Assembly (NCBI RefSeq): GCF_038396675.1
Contig: NC_088926.1
Location: 16,716,001-16,780,000, forward strand
Source of the DNA: Hydra vulgaris
Taxonomy: Eukaryota; Cnidaria; Hydrozoa; Anthoathecata; Hydridae
Direction: 5' to 3'
DNA length: 64,000 nt
The position numbers and the translations under genes were made by a program. Positions 9,861 to 22,225 of this stretch are shown piece after piece. Positions within the stretch are counted from its first letter, which is position 1. Every line of letters starts with the position of its first letter. A model generated the notes under the pieces. It was given only the letters and a program-made list of their open reading frames with translations. It was not told the origin of the DNA and made no database searches.

Positions 9861-10587
9861 GCAAAAGTTTTGAGTATTTAAAAAAATTCTTATTTTTTTT
9901 TAAACTAATCAAGGAGAATATATTAGTATTTTAATTCATGCCCGTCGCAACGAGGGGAGCAGCAGGGGCATTTGCCCTCCCCCGCCACCACCACCACCCC
10001 AATAATTTTTTAAATAAATAATTTTGAAGGTATTGTCTGAAAAAATGTTAAAATTTGGAAATTTTACTTCTATGCAATTAACGAATAAATCTTTTTGACA
10101 AAAAAAAAAAAAAGTTATAATAAGTAATTAAATTGACTGATTTTAGTAAATGTTTTTTAGAACAAGTCGACATGCATAGATTTTTATCTACCATATCATT
10201 TACCATCACGTTTAATACTTATTTTTAATTTTGGATATTGTAAAAGTTAAAAGTTATTTAAAAAAAGTATCAGCGAATTTTTATTAAAAATTTGCGACCA
10301 CGCTGTATTACGTTAATAGTTTTGCCAAATTATAACAACAACAACAACAACAACAAAAACTTATAAACTGACTCTAATAAAATTGATAAACTCACTCTAT
10401 ACCTTTAAAATGATTAAAAATTTAAAACGTTTAAATGTTTAAAAAGGTAGAATTAAAAATTGAACTTATAAAGTTTTAAAATATTTAAATTGATTTGATT
10501 AAACATTTTAATTGCTTAAGCGATGCTTCTTGTTTTTACGTTTAAAATTATAAAATGTCTGCAAGCATTATTTGTATATTTGAGTCA
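9861..10587. other. Non-coding AT-rich DNA
   Basis: Holds a poly(CCACC)-like patch near 9980, an (AAC)n tract near 10340 and A-runs. No gene or element seen. Confidence 0.5.
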
Positions 10588-11476
10588 TTTTCTCATTCCG
10601 TCAACTCCGTTACTGAAATTTTGTCCTACAGCTATAAAAACGCAATTCTTGTACAATTAACATAAAAAACAGCACCGTGGGTAGTAATACTTATCGTTAA
10701 TATAAACTAGCATTTTATTGGATATTTCCAACTAAAATTTAAAATTTCGTGTGCACAATTATTAATCAAAAATGTCCACTCCGTAGATGTCCTGCATCTA
10801 AGACATATTGTTATACTCAATAATTTTTTTTTCTTTTGTATTAAGGCTAATCGGGGACTTAATTTGGCGCTTTAGACATGCTAATATATGGTATTTTAAT
10901 ACATGTATTAATTTACACCTTATCCTGCTGTAGCTCTTGTCAAAAACTTGCTGTCCCCACATTTTTTGTCCACTCCGTTATTACATTCTAAAATAGTCAC
11001 AGGTTTGTAGTTTTTACTTATTTACTAATTAAAATAATGAAAAAAAGATGTTGTGAGCGACCACGACTTTTTTCTCATTAATGATGTATGGTAATGATCC
11101 AGTAACGGAGCGGACAGTATTTGTACAATTTAAATCCGAAAAAGATTTTTGTCCAGTTAGTTTCTTTTTTTAAAGACGCTTTACCTTTTTTAAAAAAACA
11201 ATGTACTGAATTTATTTATATACTAAGATTTTCCCTTTAATTTAAAATGTAACTTACACTGTTTTGCTTTTAAATAATAAATAATTAGCAAATGTCAGTA
11301 ACGGAGCAGACATTGTCACATAAATTAAATTTTTTATGTCATTAAATTTGGCTAATATACTTAACATGTAGGCTGTAGTTATAGTACCCAGTATATTTCA
11401 TTACAAAAATAGAAAAAATTATAATAATTCACAGATGTAGTTACATTTATGTTACGGTAACGGAGTGGAAAAAATT
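10588..11476. repeat. Six opposed copies of a GTCCACTCCGTTACTG motif
   Basis: Three copies point one way, with cores CTCCGTTACTG (near 10603), GTCCACTCCGTAGATG (near 10772) and GTCCACTCCGTTATTA (near 10967). Three point the other way: CAGTAACGGAGCGGACA (near 11099), CAGTAACGGAGCAGACA (near 11296) and GGTAACGGAGTGGAAA (near 11456). The motif is GC-rich against an AT-rich background. Such mirrored arrays occur as subterminal binding sites in DNA transposons. No coding sequence lies between them. Confidence 0.7.
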
Positions 11477-12262
11477 ATTGGGCCTCATTACTTGATGATA
11501 TCCAAAAACATTTAAAAAACAGATTCGTGCAAAACCAAATCTTTTTGTACATCCCTAATGATGAAATTTAAAATACTTGTTAAAATTTTATAGATAGTCC
11601 AAACTTTATTTTCATGCAACATTAGTTGCGACAAAACCGTCTTATGAGAAATTGACTCATTTGTGCGTTCGAATATTTGTATGCGCTTATTTGTACATAA
11701 ATTACAACCATTTATTTCATCGAAAAATCCAGTGTAATTTAACTTAGTAGCTTTTACTATAAATTAGATTAATTTATTAACAACAAATCCTATTTAAATA
11801 AAGACTGAAATGCTTTTAGTTTAGAGATGCCTGCCAAAACCTAAACCCTCTCTTTATGTCAGTCAATCTATATACACTACACTGTGACTACGGCTATATT
11901 AGTCGATGTATGTATGTGTATGTATTCTAAGAAACTTTGAAAAATAAAAACAGAAATTTTTAATAAACATTAGTTATAGAAAAAAACACTTAAAGTTAAG
12001 ACGCAAAAAATAATTTTATTTTTTGCTTTTTAAAAAAGATGAGTCTAAAAAACACGTATCCATAACATATTAATAATTATTATTCATAATGATAATTTAT
12101 ATATTTATAATACAAATAATAACTGTTATTATTAATGTTATTAATAAATATAATATGCACAATAGTTATAATATTTAAACCAAGTTTTTTAAGATAATTT
12201 TAAGTCTCTTGGAACGAGAGCGCAGAATAGATTTATTGAGGCCGTTACGGCATTACCTCTTT
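11477..12262. other. Non-coding AT-rich DNA
   Basis: No gene, exon or element recognised; AT-rich with short direct repeats around 12060-12170. Confidence 0.5.
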
Positions 12263-12343
12263 TAGTGGGCACAGTACTTTTTTAAACGTACTTTGGACGT
12301 TTTTATTAGGTTTAAACCTAGTCAAAACGTACCGTGCCCACTG
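12263..12343. mobile_element. Very short MITE (YAGTGGGCACRGTAC ends)
   Basis: 81 bp with inverted ends TAGTGGGCACAGTAC on the left and, reverse-complemented on the right, CAGTGGGCACGGTAC. The inner arms also pair in part (ACGTAC and GTTTAAAC). The ends resemble hAT termini. No clear target duplication could be fixed. Confidence 0.6.
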
Positions 12344-12570
12344 GGCTGGCTATTACATTAGCATGATTTTTACTCCCGCGTTTTTTTTTACCTTTTTATA
12401 TACTACTTAATAAGATTTTATATACTACCCAATGTCATATTAAACTTTCACTTTCAGGTTAAAAATCTCCTATAAAAATTTTTTTAAAGTAAGTTTTCTA
12501 TTTTAAATTGAATTTAATATTTTCTCTTTATATAAATTTTATGCGAGCCATTATTTATAGTTTTATGTAA

Positions 12571-12577
12571 TATATAT

Positions 12578-12669
<92 letters not shown>
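12571..12669. repeat. (TA)n microsatellite
   Basis: About 100 bp of nearly pure TA repeats with a short interruption near 12585. Confidence 0.95.
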
Positions 12670-12671
<2 letters not shown>

Positions 12672-14189
12672 TAAAAATGTGCTACCAAGTTACTGGAATT
12701 ATTTCCGGCAAGAGTTTCCGGCCACACGCGCCCTTATTGTTCTTGTTCTGTACAAATCAACATGTCTTGTACATGGCAACCTTGATAAAGTCATTATTCT
12801 GTTATTGATTGGTGTATAACTCTTTAGAATCTTAAGACATTAGAATTTCAAAACAAAAAATTGAATGTAATGTTAATGGGTCAAACATAAAACATTTTTT
12901 TAAAGAAAAATTTTTAATTTTCAAACGACAGATACTAAAATGTTTTTTACAAATGACTGTTCCTTAAACGACAGTTACAAATATATATTTTTTTTCAAAT
13001 GACGGTTGCTCGTCCTTTAATAATGCTACCGATAGTGACCAATAGGTAGGTACCCGTTGACAGATGCATGTCGACAGCCTTATATATAAGTTTACAGTTC
13101 GCATTTGACCGATTAACGAAAATTTATATTGAAATTGTGCATTAATTGCCAACCTTTGACTATTTAAAAAAAAGTTGCGATTTCGTCGCAGAGAATGGTT
13201 TTTTTCTGATACAGTCGAATAAGCTAGCATTTTTATATTTACACCAAATTTCAATGAACATTCATTTAAGTATAAATGAATTTTATAGTTATAAAATATT
13301 CTCGAATTCTTGTACGTAACTTTTCTCATTTTATTTTACATTGAATAAATTAAAAACCAATTTGATTAACATTAAAAAAGTTAATTTTACTGGATTTGAA
13401 TCTAACTTCTGTTAATTAAAGACTTGTTTTATTATTTAGAAAAAGTAACTGTTTGTTTTACAATTTAAATTAAAAAGCGTTACGTACATTCATTTTTTTA
13501 TAAGGTTAACGTTCTTAAAAAAATTTTACTTTGTCAAGCAAATCCAAATTTTGTCTCACGAATAAAATCGCGTTTAATGTTTCATACGAAAGACGAGTTC
13601 TCAAAATGAGTGTAGACTATTGCAAAACTACTAAAATCTCGTTCAACTTTAACCTGAGAAAATGCAGCACCAAAAACAACTTGAGAAATCTTAATAATCA
13701 TCACGTTTTAAATGCCAATATTCAAGAACATTAAAATTTTCATTTACCCCAATACGTGGCTCACTATACACAAAGTTTTTTTATTTCCTGATAAATTCTT
13801 GTATTTGGCTTAACATGTATGGATTGACATTGACCTCCTTCTTAAAGAAGATAGATTAGTTATTAGTTATTTATGAAGCAACAAATTTTATCAAATTTAT
13901 CTGATGAAGTTCAATCAAATTAAGAAGAAATACAAAAGGTTTGAAAACTAAACTTACTTGTCAATAAAATGTGATACTTATTTTTAGTTTGATTTTTGAA
14001 AAGAAAAAATAGATGAACTTATGATCCTAACCCTTGACATTATTAATTTTCTATTGATGATGAAAGTTAATATAAAAGTAGTATTGAATTTTTATTGATT
14101 TACAATGAAAACTTTTGAATGTTAAAAACTTCTTTTATTTAAACTATTTCATAAAAATTTCATTTAAATCATTGTATATCGAATATTGA
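12670..14189. other. No recognised gene
   Basis: Two small open frames (minus 12964-13329 and plus 13531-13734) show no recognisable domain or splice support. I treat them as chance frames. Confidence 0.45.
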
Positions 14190-15830
14190 TTAAGTATCAA
14201 TAATTAAATAATATTGAAATACCTGAAAGTTGAGTCAAACGATCTTCATCTTTATCTCGTACATTTTCATCCTGTCGAGCAATTTCAGCAAATTCTATTT
14301 GTAAGTTTATAAAATAATGAATTTTAAGTAGGTGATATACTCCACGACTTTTCAATAAATCGTTGAAAACTTCATGACAAGCAGTACTCCATGCGAAACG
14401 AGGATCCAATAAGAGTGCAGCAATGAAACCATCGCACTCAAAAAATTTTTGCGAACGTATATTTAAAGCTTCGAGAAGTTTAGATTTGAAATTGTTTTTT
14501 CCATCGGGAATTTTTTTCAAGTTCATTACCATTCTCATCCATCGTAAAATGAAGTCCGATATGTTATAGTCTGATTTTTAAAAATCCTTCATTGCAAAAA
14601 AAATTGGTTCAAATACTTTTGTATATTCTTCAATAAATTTCCAGATTTCATCAATTAATCGTAAAATTTTTCAAACATGTCTGATACCATAATATACGTA
14701 CTACCCCATCTCGGAGCAATATCTTTGCGTGATCTCTTAGGATTAATAAAAGTTGCATCATATTTAGGCGCTCGTGTATTTTTTATGAATTTTCTTATTT
14801 CAGAAAGAATGGCTTCAAACGGCTCAGTAACGTCTTTAGCAGCTTATTGGCAAACGTGCGCTCCACAAAACATCTTGGTGCAAATTGTACTAATATTGAT
14901 TTCTAACATATTTAACCTTTTCCCATGTTCTAGAGTTTGCAATTGTCTTTCGCTTTCGTTATCTGTATTTTCGGAATTTTCAACAACAATTTCTTCTTCG
15001 AGATTGAATCAATCAAGCAAATCAAAATCTTCAAAATCAAACTTTTGTGCCCCCTCGACAAATTCATTACAAATAATCATTTGATTTTGCATTTCTTTGA
15101 CAATATCAGAAACCTTGATCTGAACAAGTTGAGTAAATATCGTCTACTCCTTTCCCTACTTTTGCAAGCGTAGTAATCAGCTGGTCGGCTAAAACCATCC
15201 TAAATTGTCGTCCGTGCTAAGTGAGCATTACCAAAGTTCTATCATACAATTTTCCGTCTTTTGTAAACCGAATACTTCCAGAAAAAACATTCGTATTGAG
15301 ACGAGACGCTGAATCAAACATTAATGATGGATATACGTTTTCTATGTCTTTTCTAATAATTTCATAAATTTGATTAGCAGCTTTAAGAATAAATTCTTTT
15401 GCTTTCTGACGATTTCATGTCACACATGGGGAAGAATAAGATAATTAGAAAAACTTGAAAAGCTTTTCTAATTTTTTCATTCTTTTTCATGTCATCAGCA
15501 ACCGTCATTGGCAAATTTCTCATTAGAATTGACTGAAAATCTCTTACGGTATCGTTAAAATCAAAGTCAGACTTAACCGTTCTACGTGAAACAAAAGTAG
15601 CAACTTTTTCAACGTTATCATGATTTTTGTTTTGAACCCTTTTTTTTCAAAAATTCCAAGTTCTATGGCAATATCTTTGTGCTTTGAATGCAAATGATTC
15701 TTGAGGTGAGAAAAATTACCGGCAAGAGTTATGTTTTTTCTATACACACTTTGCATTTCCATTTCTTATTTTCAGTCACTTCAAAATATTCTTTAACTCG
15801 TTCGTTTTTCATCTTACTCTGTATGCAGCC
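14190..15830 (-). pseudogene. Decayed hAT transposase
   Basis: Read on the minus strand from about 15800: a BED-finger-like start (a Lys-rich stretch, then NFSHLKNHLHSKH with the paired His near 15690), then shifted frames with VKSDFDFNDTVRDFQ (near 15560) and MRNLPMTVADDMKK (near 15500). At the end a 113-residue frame (14197-14538) carries LLDPRFAW, the LDPRF motif of the hAT region just before the C-terminal dimerisation domain. Many stops and frameshifts separate these. The element ends were not located. Confidence 0.6.
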
Positions 15831-17334
15831 TAAGTTGTTATGAACAAATTCTCAGAAAAAAAGTTACTTTTTTGAAAAAGTCATCCTTTTTACTTGTTAT
15901 GAATGACGTTATCTATAATTATAGACAAACTAATGTAATTGATAAAGCTTGCATAAGAATAAACATCCCATGTAATCTTAATTATCAATTAAAATTACTT
16001 TAAAATCTAAAGCACTTATAATTGTATTTAGTTGTGAATATGACCGGTTTGTTAACGGTATATTCAAATATTTACTGTATATCAAATATTTCACTCGGAG
16101 TCACGTAACAAAAAAACAGTATTAATTCAATAATTTCAAACATTTTAAAGATTGTAAAGGTCGTAAAATAAATTTTTACGCGGAAAGTCAAAATCTCAAG
16201 AAAGTAAAAAATTAAAACAAGTTTTTTACTGTTGAATAAAAATAGTGAAAAAAAGTGATGAAAAAAAAAAGGTGAACAAAAATATAAAATGAAATTTTTT
16301 ACTGGGTATTAAATATTTATCATTTATAAAAAACAGAATAAAAATCTCATACTACACCGCAATTTAAAAAGGTAAAAAAAATTTTTATACATTTTGAAAA
16401 GAAGAGTTTATAACAAATAATTAAATTTATGTCAGTTAGAATCAAAAAATATTTTTGTTACAAGATCTTTTTTTTTTTTTTGTGTTAATCCTCCTTAAAT
16501 TTTTAATGAATTTTAATCATTCTTTATTATAAAAATAATTGAAATATACTACATTCATAAAAAATTAATAAATTTAGTTTCGATTTGATTTGATTTGATG
16601 TCAGCTTGAATTATATTTTTTTCCAATGATAAAAAATTTTACGAAAGTTAAATTTTTTTTTGATAATCAATTTTTTTGCAACCGAATTTTTAGCTTGTGT
16701 TCATATGAATAGTTTTTACCCTGCCTTAGCGGGAACCCGGTGATTCATAGGCGAGACCTCGCCTAGGCAGGATAATAATTTTTTATACGAACGCAATATT
16801 AAAATTGTATGAGTTTTAAAGAAGAGGCTAGATCTTAATGTTTTTTTTAATCCCAGTTGGGCGAGATGATTTTTATCCGTATGCACAGCCTTTAAAGCGC
16901 GTTTTTCATTTTCAAATCTGTTACAAAAAATTTTACTATCAATAAAAAAATTTTTTTGTTAAAGTTTGGATTATTGGAAAATGCTCAACTCAAACTGACA
17001 TCGAAATAAATTAAATTTATCAATTTTTAATAATAATAAAAGATCTTGTGTTTTTTAAATATTTTTAAAACATACAATGACTAAAATTAATAATTTAATA
17101 TTATGGTCCAAAAATTAAAGTTTTAGCGTGACATAAGGGTGACAAAATATCAAACATTGATCAAAATACTGACAGTTTAATTATTTGTTATAAACTTTTT
17201 TTTTGACTTTTTTACTTAAGGCATGTCAACAAAACTTTTAATTTTTAACATTTGTTTTGAAATAAAAATTACTAATTTATTCGATAGCCCTAGAAAAACA
17301 ACTGCTCTGACAAAATCATAATTTTTAAATAGTT
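15831..17334. other. Non-coding, with one hairpin
   Basis: AT-rich DNA without a recognisable gene. A short GC-rich foldback lies at 16720-16771. Confidence 0.5.
16720..16771. repeat. GC-rich foldback
   Basis: CCTGCC at 16720-16725 pairs with GGCAGG at 16766-16771, and an inner stem AGGCGAG/CTCGCCT lies next to it. It stands out from a strongly AT-rich background. It is not a tRNA as far as I can fold it; a MITE relic is possible. Confidence 0.5.
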
Positions 17335-17695
17335 CATAAATCATATGAAACAAAACTTTGATGTCAAGTATTTAACATTTGTTTCTAGTTAATATTTAAT
17401 TGCTTTAAAGCAAACGAGCAATTATTTTTCATTATGTCCGCCGGCGGGAGGAAAATATTTGCGCCTCCAATTTGAAGACCGCAGCCAGTTAGGAGACAGA
17501 AGCCATTGAAGGCGGCCTCCAAATGGCTTTGCCTACAAAATTTCTTCTGGAAGCAGCCACCATTGGCTTCCGTCTCTCTATTGGCGTCGGCCTCCAAAAT
17601 ATTTTGCCTCCAAAAAAGAACTCTGGCTTGGGCAGAAACCACTGGAAGCAGAAGAAAGAACATTTTGCCGCTAAGAATTGATCAATAGGCTGCCG
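17335..17695 (-). repeat. GC-richer dispersed repeat, copy B
   Basis: Inverted relative to copy A at 9540-9860 and clearly related over most of its length, but with an insertion-like segment near 17550-17620. The pair spans about 8.2 kb. Confidence 0.7.
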
Positions 17696-17837
17696 CCAAC
17701 AACTTCTGCCTCACAATGAGTCAAAATCCATAAAAAACGGCAAAAAATCCCCCACAAAGAACTATTGCTAGAAAATAATTAATTAAACTCTAATGTAACT
17801 AAATACCACTAAAAGACATTAATTAATTTTTTTGTGA

Positions 17838-18508
17838 ATAATTTTTAAGATTTCACTTTTAAGATTTCACATTTAGGATATAAGTTAGATATTCAAAAAT
17901 ACTTTGCCAAATCCCCTGCTGAAAAAGCATCAGTTAAAAGGAAAAAATCGAACATTCAACTGAGGTTTTGAGAGGAGCTTATAGTTAATATGCCTAAACA
18001 AGGTTTTGACAACACCTACGATGAAAACACTACCAGAAGGGCATTTGAAAATGCTAAAACTTTCGCTGATATAACGGGATTGGCAGTAGATGAAATTATT
18101 AGATTGAGGAAAATCCTAATATCAGTATGCTCCTGTTATGAGTTGAACTCTGAAAGTTTTGGCCAGTATTGCTATGAAACTACAGCTCTTATACTCATAA
18201 ACTACTGCTGGAATGTGATTCCCCCAATTGTTGATAAACTCTTGAAACATGGTGTACATATATCTGAGACATTAGAACTGCCAATTGCTTATTACTCTGA
18301 AGAGTCACAAGAGGATCTAAATAAGGAAATTCGCAAAGCTAGATTAAACTATACAGCCAAGATATCTAGAAAGAATGTTATAAAAAACCAGTACCAATGT
18401 TTGCTGATTAGAAGTGATTCTTTAACATCAAACATTTGTTTCAAAAAATACAAGGTTGAAAATGAAAAAAAACTTGCCCATGAAGTTTTATCTTTGTTAA
18501 TACTGTAA
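17838..18508 (+). CDS. Conserved mobile-element-type ORF, 5' end broken
   Basis: An open frame of 172 residues (ATG 17990) with a preceding in-phase stretch, separated by one TGA near 17970, that continues the same domain (KASVKRKKSNIQLRF). The block PKQGFDNTYDENTTRRAFENA and the later LLKHGVHI..LPIAYYSEESQEDLNKEIR match, from memory of similar proteins, a family found in many copies in invertebrate genomes (PKQGxGxSNDGNTARR type). Such copies are mobile-element proteins of unknown role. Catalytic residues cannot be assigned. The frame stays open to a normal stop followed by AATAAA at about 18514. Confidence 0.5.
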
Positions 18509-18790
18509 AAATGAAATAAAGCTTTTTTATTAATATTTGCTTTTTTTTGTTTTCTTTATTTATTTTGTATTTAATATATTTTAATATTATTATAATATTA
18601 AGATATTTTTTGAACCCAATTTTTCTTTTTAATTAGTAAATGTTTTGGTTTGAAGAATTTAATTTTTTTAAGTTATATATTTATATATTTTTTGCCGTTT
18701 TTTCGCTTTTCTGATTCAATGTGCGCCGGGCGGCGTTATCAACTCTGGTGATTAATATATTTTACTATTTTGTTAAAAATTATTCTATCT

Positions 18791-19012
18791 ATTCAATTAC
18801 CCTGGTACAACTCCCGTATAACAATATATTCAATTACCCTGGTACAACTCCCGTATAACAATATATTCAATTACCCTGGTACAACTCCCGTATAACAATA
18901 TATTCAATTACCCTGGTACAACTCCCGTATAACAATATATTCAATTACCCTGGTACAACTCCCGTATAACAATATATTCAATTACCCTGGTACAACTCCC
19001 GTATAACAATAT
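18791..19012 (+). repeat. 37-bp tandem repeat, six identical copies
   Basis: Units start at 18791, 18828, 18865, 18902, 18939 and 18976. The unit begins ATTCAATTACCCTGGTACAA and ends CCGTATAACAATAT. I see no differences between units, which implies a recent expansion or ongoing homogenisation. Confidence 0.95.
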
Positions 19013-20033
19013 AACAAAAAGTTTTCAAGTCATATGATTATTCTAGAACTCTACTTGTAAAAAAACTCAAATACCAAAAAATATCAAAACAAAGTTGTGA
19101 GACAAAAAACGATTTGATTTCAGTCAAAAATTAGAAGTTTTAATCTTTAAGAAAATAGTAAATTCAAACTGTAGGGAGTAATGGTTGTCAACGATCTCTA
19201 GTTCAATCTTAAATGGATCTATGGTATGACCTACAACACAAAGAAAAATTTTTTTAATTTACAATATTCATATTAGTATAACGTACATTGCTTTTTTACA
19301 AAAACATTTTTTTGACGTTAAAGTTTACAAATAAGTTATTATTAAACAAAGCTTTCATATTAATTCAAATGAGACATTCTTAATTACATAAAATGCATTT
19401 ATATTTTGCTAAGTTAGTATTCTAAGAGTAACAAAACATTTACTGAAAGAAATTAACAAACCGAAAATGTCGGTTTATTTTGTAAAATTATTTCAAAAAA
19501 TGACGCTAAGAATTCCAACCAGCATAGAATTTCAGTAATTGAAGATGTAGATTTAGAAAATGTACCAAATGGACTTATTTAGATTGTATTTCTAAGTGCC
19601 ATTGAGTAAATTTGTTTATTTGAAGTAAAATTTTATACTAAAAAAAATAAAAAATTCAGTAATTGGCGGCGCCAATGATCTATAACAATGCGTTAAAGGT
19701 CCATCCATTAATACAACCTTGCTACTACGTACCTTTCATTGGTGTAAATAAAAAAATAAAAATCGTAACCGGCTAAACGTCAAAGACAATATGCGCCTTA
19801 CGTTGTCAAAGACAATTCCCTAACATGGCGGGCTTATTATAAAAAAAGCGGCAACTATCGCATAAAATAACTGTCATGTGCCAAGTTTTACTTAATACTA
19901 ACAAATAAAGGTATTTTTCAATGCTCTTATTTTATGCTAACATTTACAATTAAGTTTCCGTCAGATTGCTAAAACTTTGAAAATGGTCCGTAACTACAAA
20001 AAAAGTTAAGAACCACAGCTATGACTTAAAATT
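19013..20033. other. Non-coding DNA
   Basis: No gene or element recognised. A somewhat GC-richer patch lies at 19660-19860. Confidence 0.5.
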
Positions 20034-20225
20034 GTACTGGTTAGAGTTCTGGCTTCAGATCTGGAGGCCCGGGATTCTAAGTTGACACTAGTCGTATACG
20101 CATTATTAGTAAGGAAAAAATACGCATTATTGGTAAGAAGGAAGGACATTTAACCTCTGCTTAAATGCCGTGGTTCCTGATAAGACCGTTCTCGGAGCAC
20201 CTATAACAAAGCGGGTACTATTTTT
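20034..20225 (+). repeat. Possible tRNA-derived SINE
   Basis: An A-box-like ACTGGTTAGAGTTCTGGC (from 20037), an anticodon-arm-like TGGCTTCAGATCTGGA and a weak B-box-like GGGATTCTAAGTT (near 20071) occur in tRNA spacing. A non-tRNA body follows, with a direct repeat (ATACGCATTATTRGTAAG, near 20097 and 20129). Decayed; not a functional tRNA. Confidence 0.4.
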
Positions 20226-20469
20226 ACTTGAAATTTTAAATTGTCATTTTGCTTATTATATTTTGTTTACTTGAAATTTCCAGTGTTATTGATTCGTTTT
20301 TAAATAATAAAAATTTGCTTTTGATTATCAAGTTGTATGAAAACAAGTTAAGCACTTACAACAATGGATAAAATACAGCCGTGTTAAACGCTTACAACAA
20401 TGGATAAAACACAGCCGCGGAATATAAATATTTCTCAATTTATATGCATTTTTTCTAAATTATATTTAT

Positions 20470-20640
20470 AGTTCATAAAGACGGGGGAGATAAGAGGAAT
20501 TTCAAAAGTGTACTTTTTATGAGGGAGGGGGGTAGAGGGTTTAAAAGTGTAGAAACAAGGGAAGGAAGGAGGGAAATATATATAGGGGAATAAGACTTCT
20601 AAATTTTTGGCGCAGGAACTTTACGGATGACCTCTAATTA
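20470..20640 (-). repeat. Purine-rich dispersed repeat
   Basis: A purine-rich block (AGGGAGGGGGGTAGAGGG and similar) ending near TTACGGATGACC at 20622-20633. Reverse-complemented it resembles the block at 51100-51345, which starts GGTCGTCCATAAGG and continues with pyrimidine-rich DNA. The family is not identified. Confidence 0.4.
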
Positions 20641-21241
20641 GCGAAAGAAATTCGTTTTTTGACAAGCCTCGCATTAATATATCAACACTTTCATCAAATC
20701 AACTTTGAAACACACATACACAGAGAAACAGTTGAAAAAAACAATTCTCCTCAGCATTTAGAAATAGTTTAAAACGATTTAATTTAGCACTTGAACAAAT
20801 CTCAAAGAAATTATGCTTTGAATTTTTTACTTTATGCATTCCTTAATATGCAGTAATGCATTTTGTAACAGATCAGGTTACGAAAAAAATTTTCTCAACA
20901 TAAATTTTTTTGGTTTAAATAAATAAAAATTATAATCAAAAATCCAATTTAATTTTAAATTTTTAATACCAAATAAAAATTTTTCACACAATAGTTGTTC
21001 ACTACTGGAATTTCAATTAATAAATATGAAAAAGCTGTTTTTTTTTTTAATTTATATGTCAAAATCAAATCAGGTTTAAAAAAATACAAAGAAAAAGCTA
21101 ACTTTTATTTAAATCGAGTATTATAAAACAGCAAACAAAAAATGCGCTTTTAACATTTAGTTCCGTAAGGTGATCAATACAACTACGTAAAATTCCGACA
21201 TTGCAGCACGGTCATTGTCTGAAAATTGAATGTTTTAATTT
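20641..21241. other. Profilin 3' flank
   Basis: Non-coding. On the minus strand an AATAAA poly(A) signal lies at 21104-21109, about 135 nt beyond the profilin stop codon. Confidence 0.5.
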
Positions 21242-21661
21242 TTACATTCCTACACTCTCAAGATAGTCAGCGATAACACCAACAGCCTTGTTTGTATTAC
21301 CTTGCTGGCAACCTTCTGATGTATGTCCAATAACTACAGCTGATTTACTTTTTTGAATTGTTATAGCTCCATGATCTTTCTTTTTAGCAAAAGCTACTTT
21401 TCCATCTTCTCTGAGAAATTGATATTTAACACCTTCCATAATAATACCATTTGCTTGGGCAGATGAGTAATCACCAGACTTCATCATTTGGGCGATTTTC
21501 TGTCCCTCAGCAGGTGTCAATTGAATACCATGAGGATGATTTGGAGAGGTCCATGATGCACCTCCATCTAAAGATATTATAGCGGCTTTACCACAGTGCG
21601 CTTTGCCAGTTGAATCATTTGATTGTGCACAGAGATTATCAAGATAAGAGTCCCACGACAT
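21242..21661 (-). CDS. Profilin
   Basis: A complete 139-residue protein in one coding exon. Profilins bind G-actin, poly-proline proteins and phosphoinositides, and supply actin monomers to growing filaments in the cytoplasm. The start MSWDSYLDNL has the N-terminal tryptophan that belongs to the poly-proline site. The middle (LTPAEGQKIAQMM, GIIMEGVKYQFLRED) and the C terminus (VVIGHTSEGCQQGNTNKAVGVIADYLESVGM) match the conserved profilin fold order, and length is normal. An AG preceded by a pyrimidine-rich stretch lies 7 nt before the ATG (21669-21670), so either a 5'UTR intron ends there or a spliced leader is added. No lesions seen. Confidence 0.93.
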   Translation of the reverse strand: MSWDSYLDNLCAQSNDSTGKAHCGKAAIISLDGGASWTSPNHPHGIQLTPAEGQKIAQMMKSGDYSSAQANGIIMEGVKYQFLREDGKVAFAKKKDHGAITIQKSKSAVVIGHTSEGCQQGNTNKAVGVIADYLESVGM

Positions 21662-21668
21662 TGTATAT

Positions 21669-21670
21669 CT
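21669..21670 (-). promoter_or_regulatory. Candidate splice acceptor just before profilin ATG
   Basis: The minus strand reads ...TTATCTCTAAATCAAACTTAG then ATATACA and ATG. The AG lies 7 nt from the start codon. Hydra is known to add spliced leaders in trans, so this may be a trans-splice site; a cis 5'UTR intron is the other option. Confidence 0.4.
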
Positions 21671-22109
21671 AAGTTTGATTTAGAGATAAATTAAAAAGTT
21701 GAAACTTTCAAAATTATTTTTAGATTGACATTAAAATTTGTTATTCAAATAAAAAATATGCCTAAAATTTAAACTCTTTTAAATCACATAAATATGTAGA
21801 TCATACAGCAATTGACACTGTCAAAAGTACTCAAAAGCCCAACCTCAACATGCTGTTTTTAAAATACCAATTTATACTTCATATTGGTCGGCAGATCAAT
21901 TTGTCTATAATCTATATATGAACCTTCAAAACTAGGGTCTACACTCAGCAATACCAACCTACCTGCACCATCAGACACAGAAAGTGTTTTAAGGTCAATA
22001 TTTTTAATGTCAACTTTGTTGATGAAAATATTATGACAATTTTAATGACAACCAAAAACACTGTAAGGTTAGGAATTATTGCTGACTTTTTTCCCTCTAA
22101 TTTTAAGTA

Positions 22110-22225
22110 CTGATATATATACATACATAAACATACATACATACATATATATACACACATACATACATAATTATATAAATACACACACACGCACACATAT
22201 ATACATACACACACATATATCTACT
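22110..22225. repeat. Compound TACA/CA microsatellite
   Basis: Mixed TATA, TACA and CA repeats over about 115 bp. Open frames across it are simple-sequence artefacts. Confidence 0.9.

Noticed and set aside
12964..13734. Two small host genes
   Set aside because: No domain, no splice partners, and length is as expected for chance in this composition.
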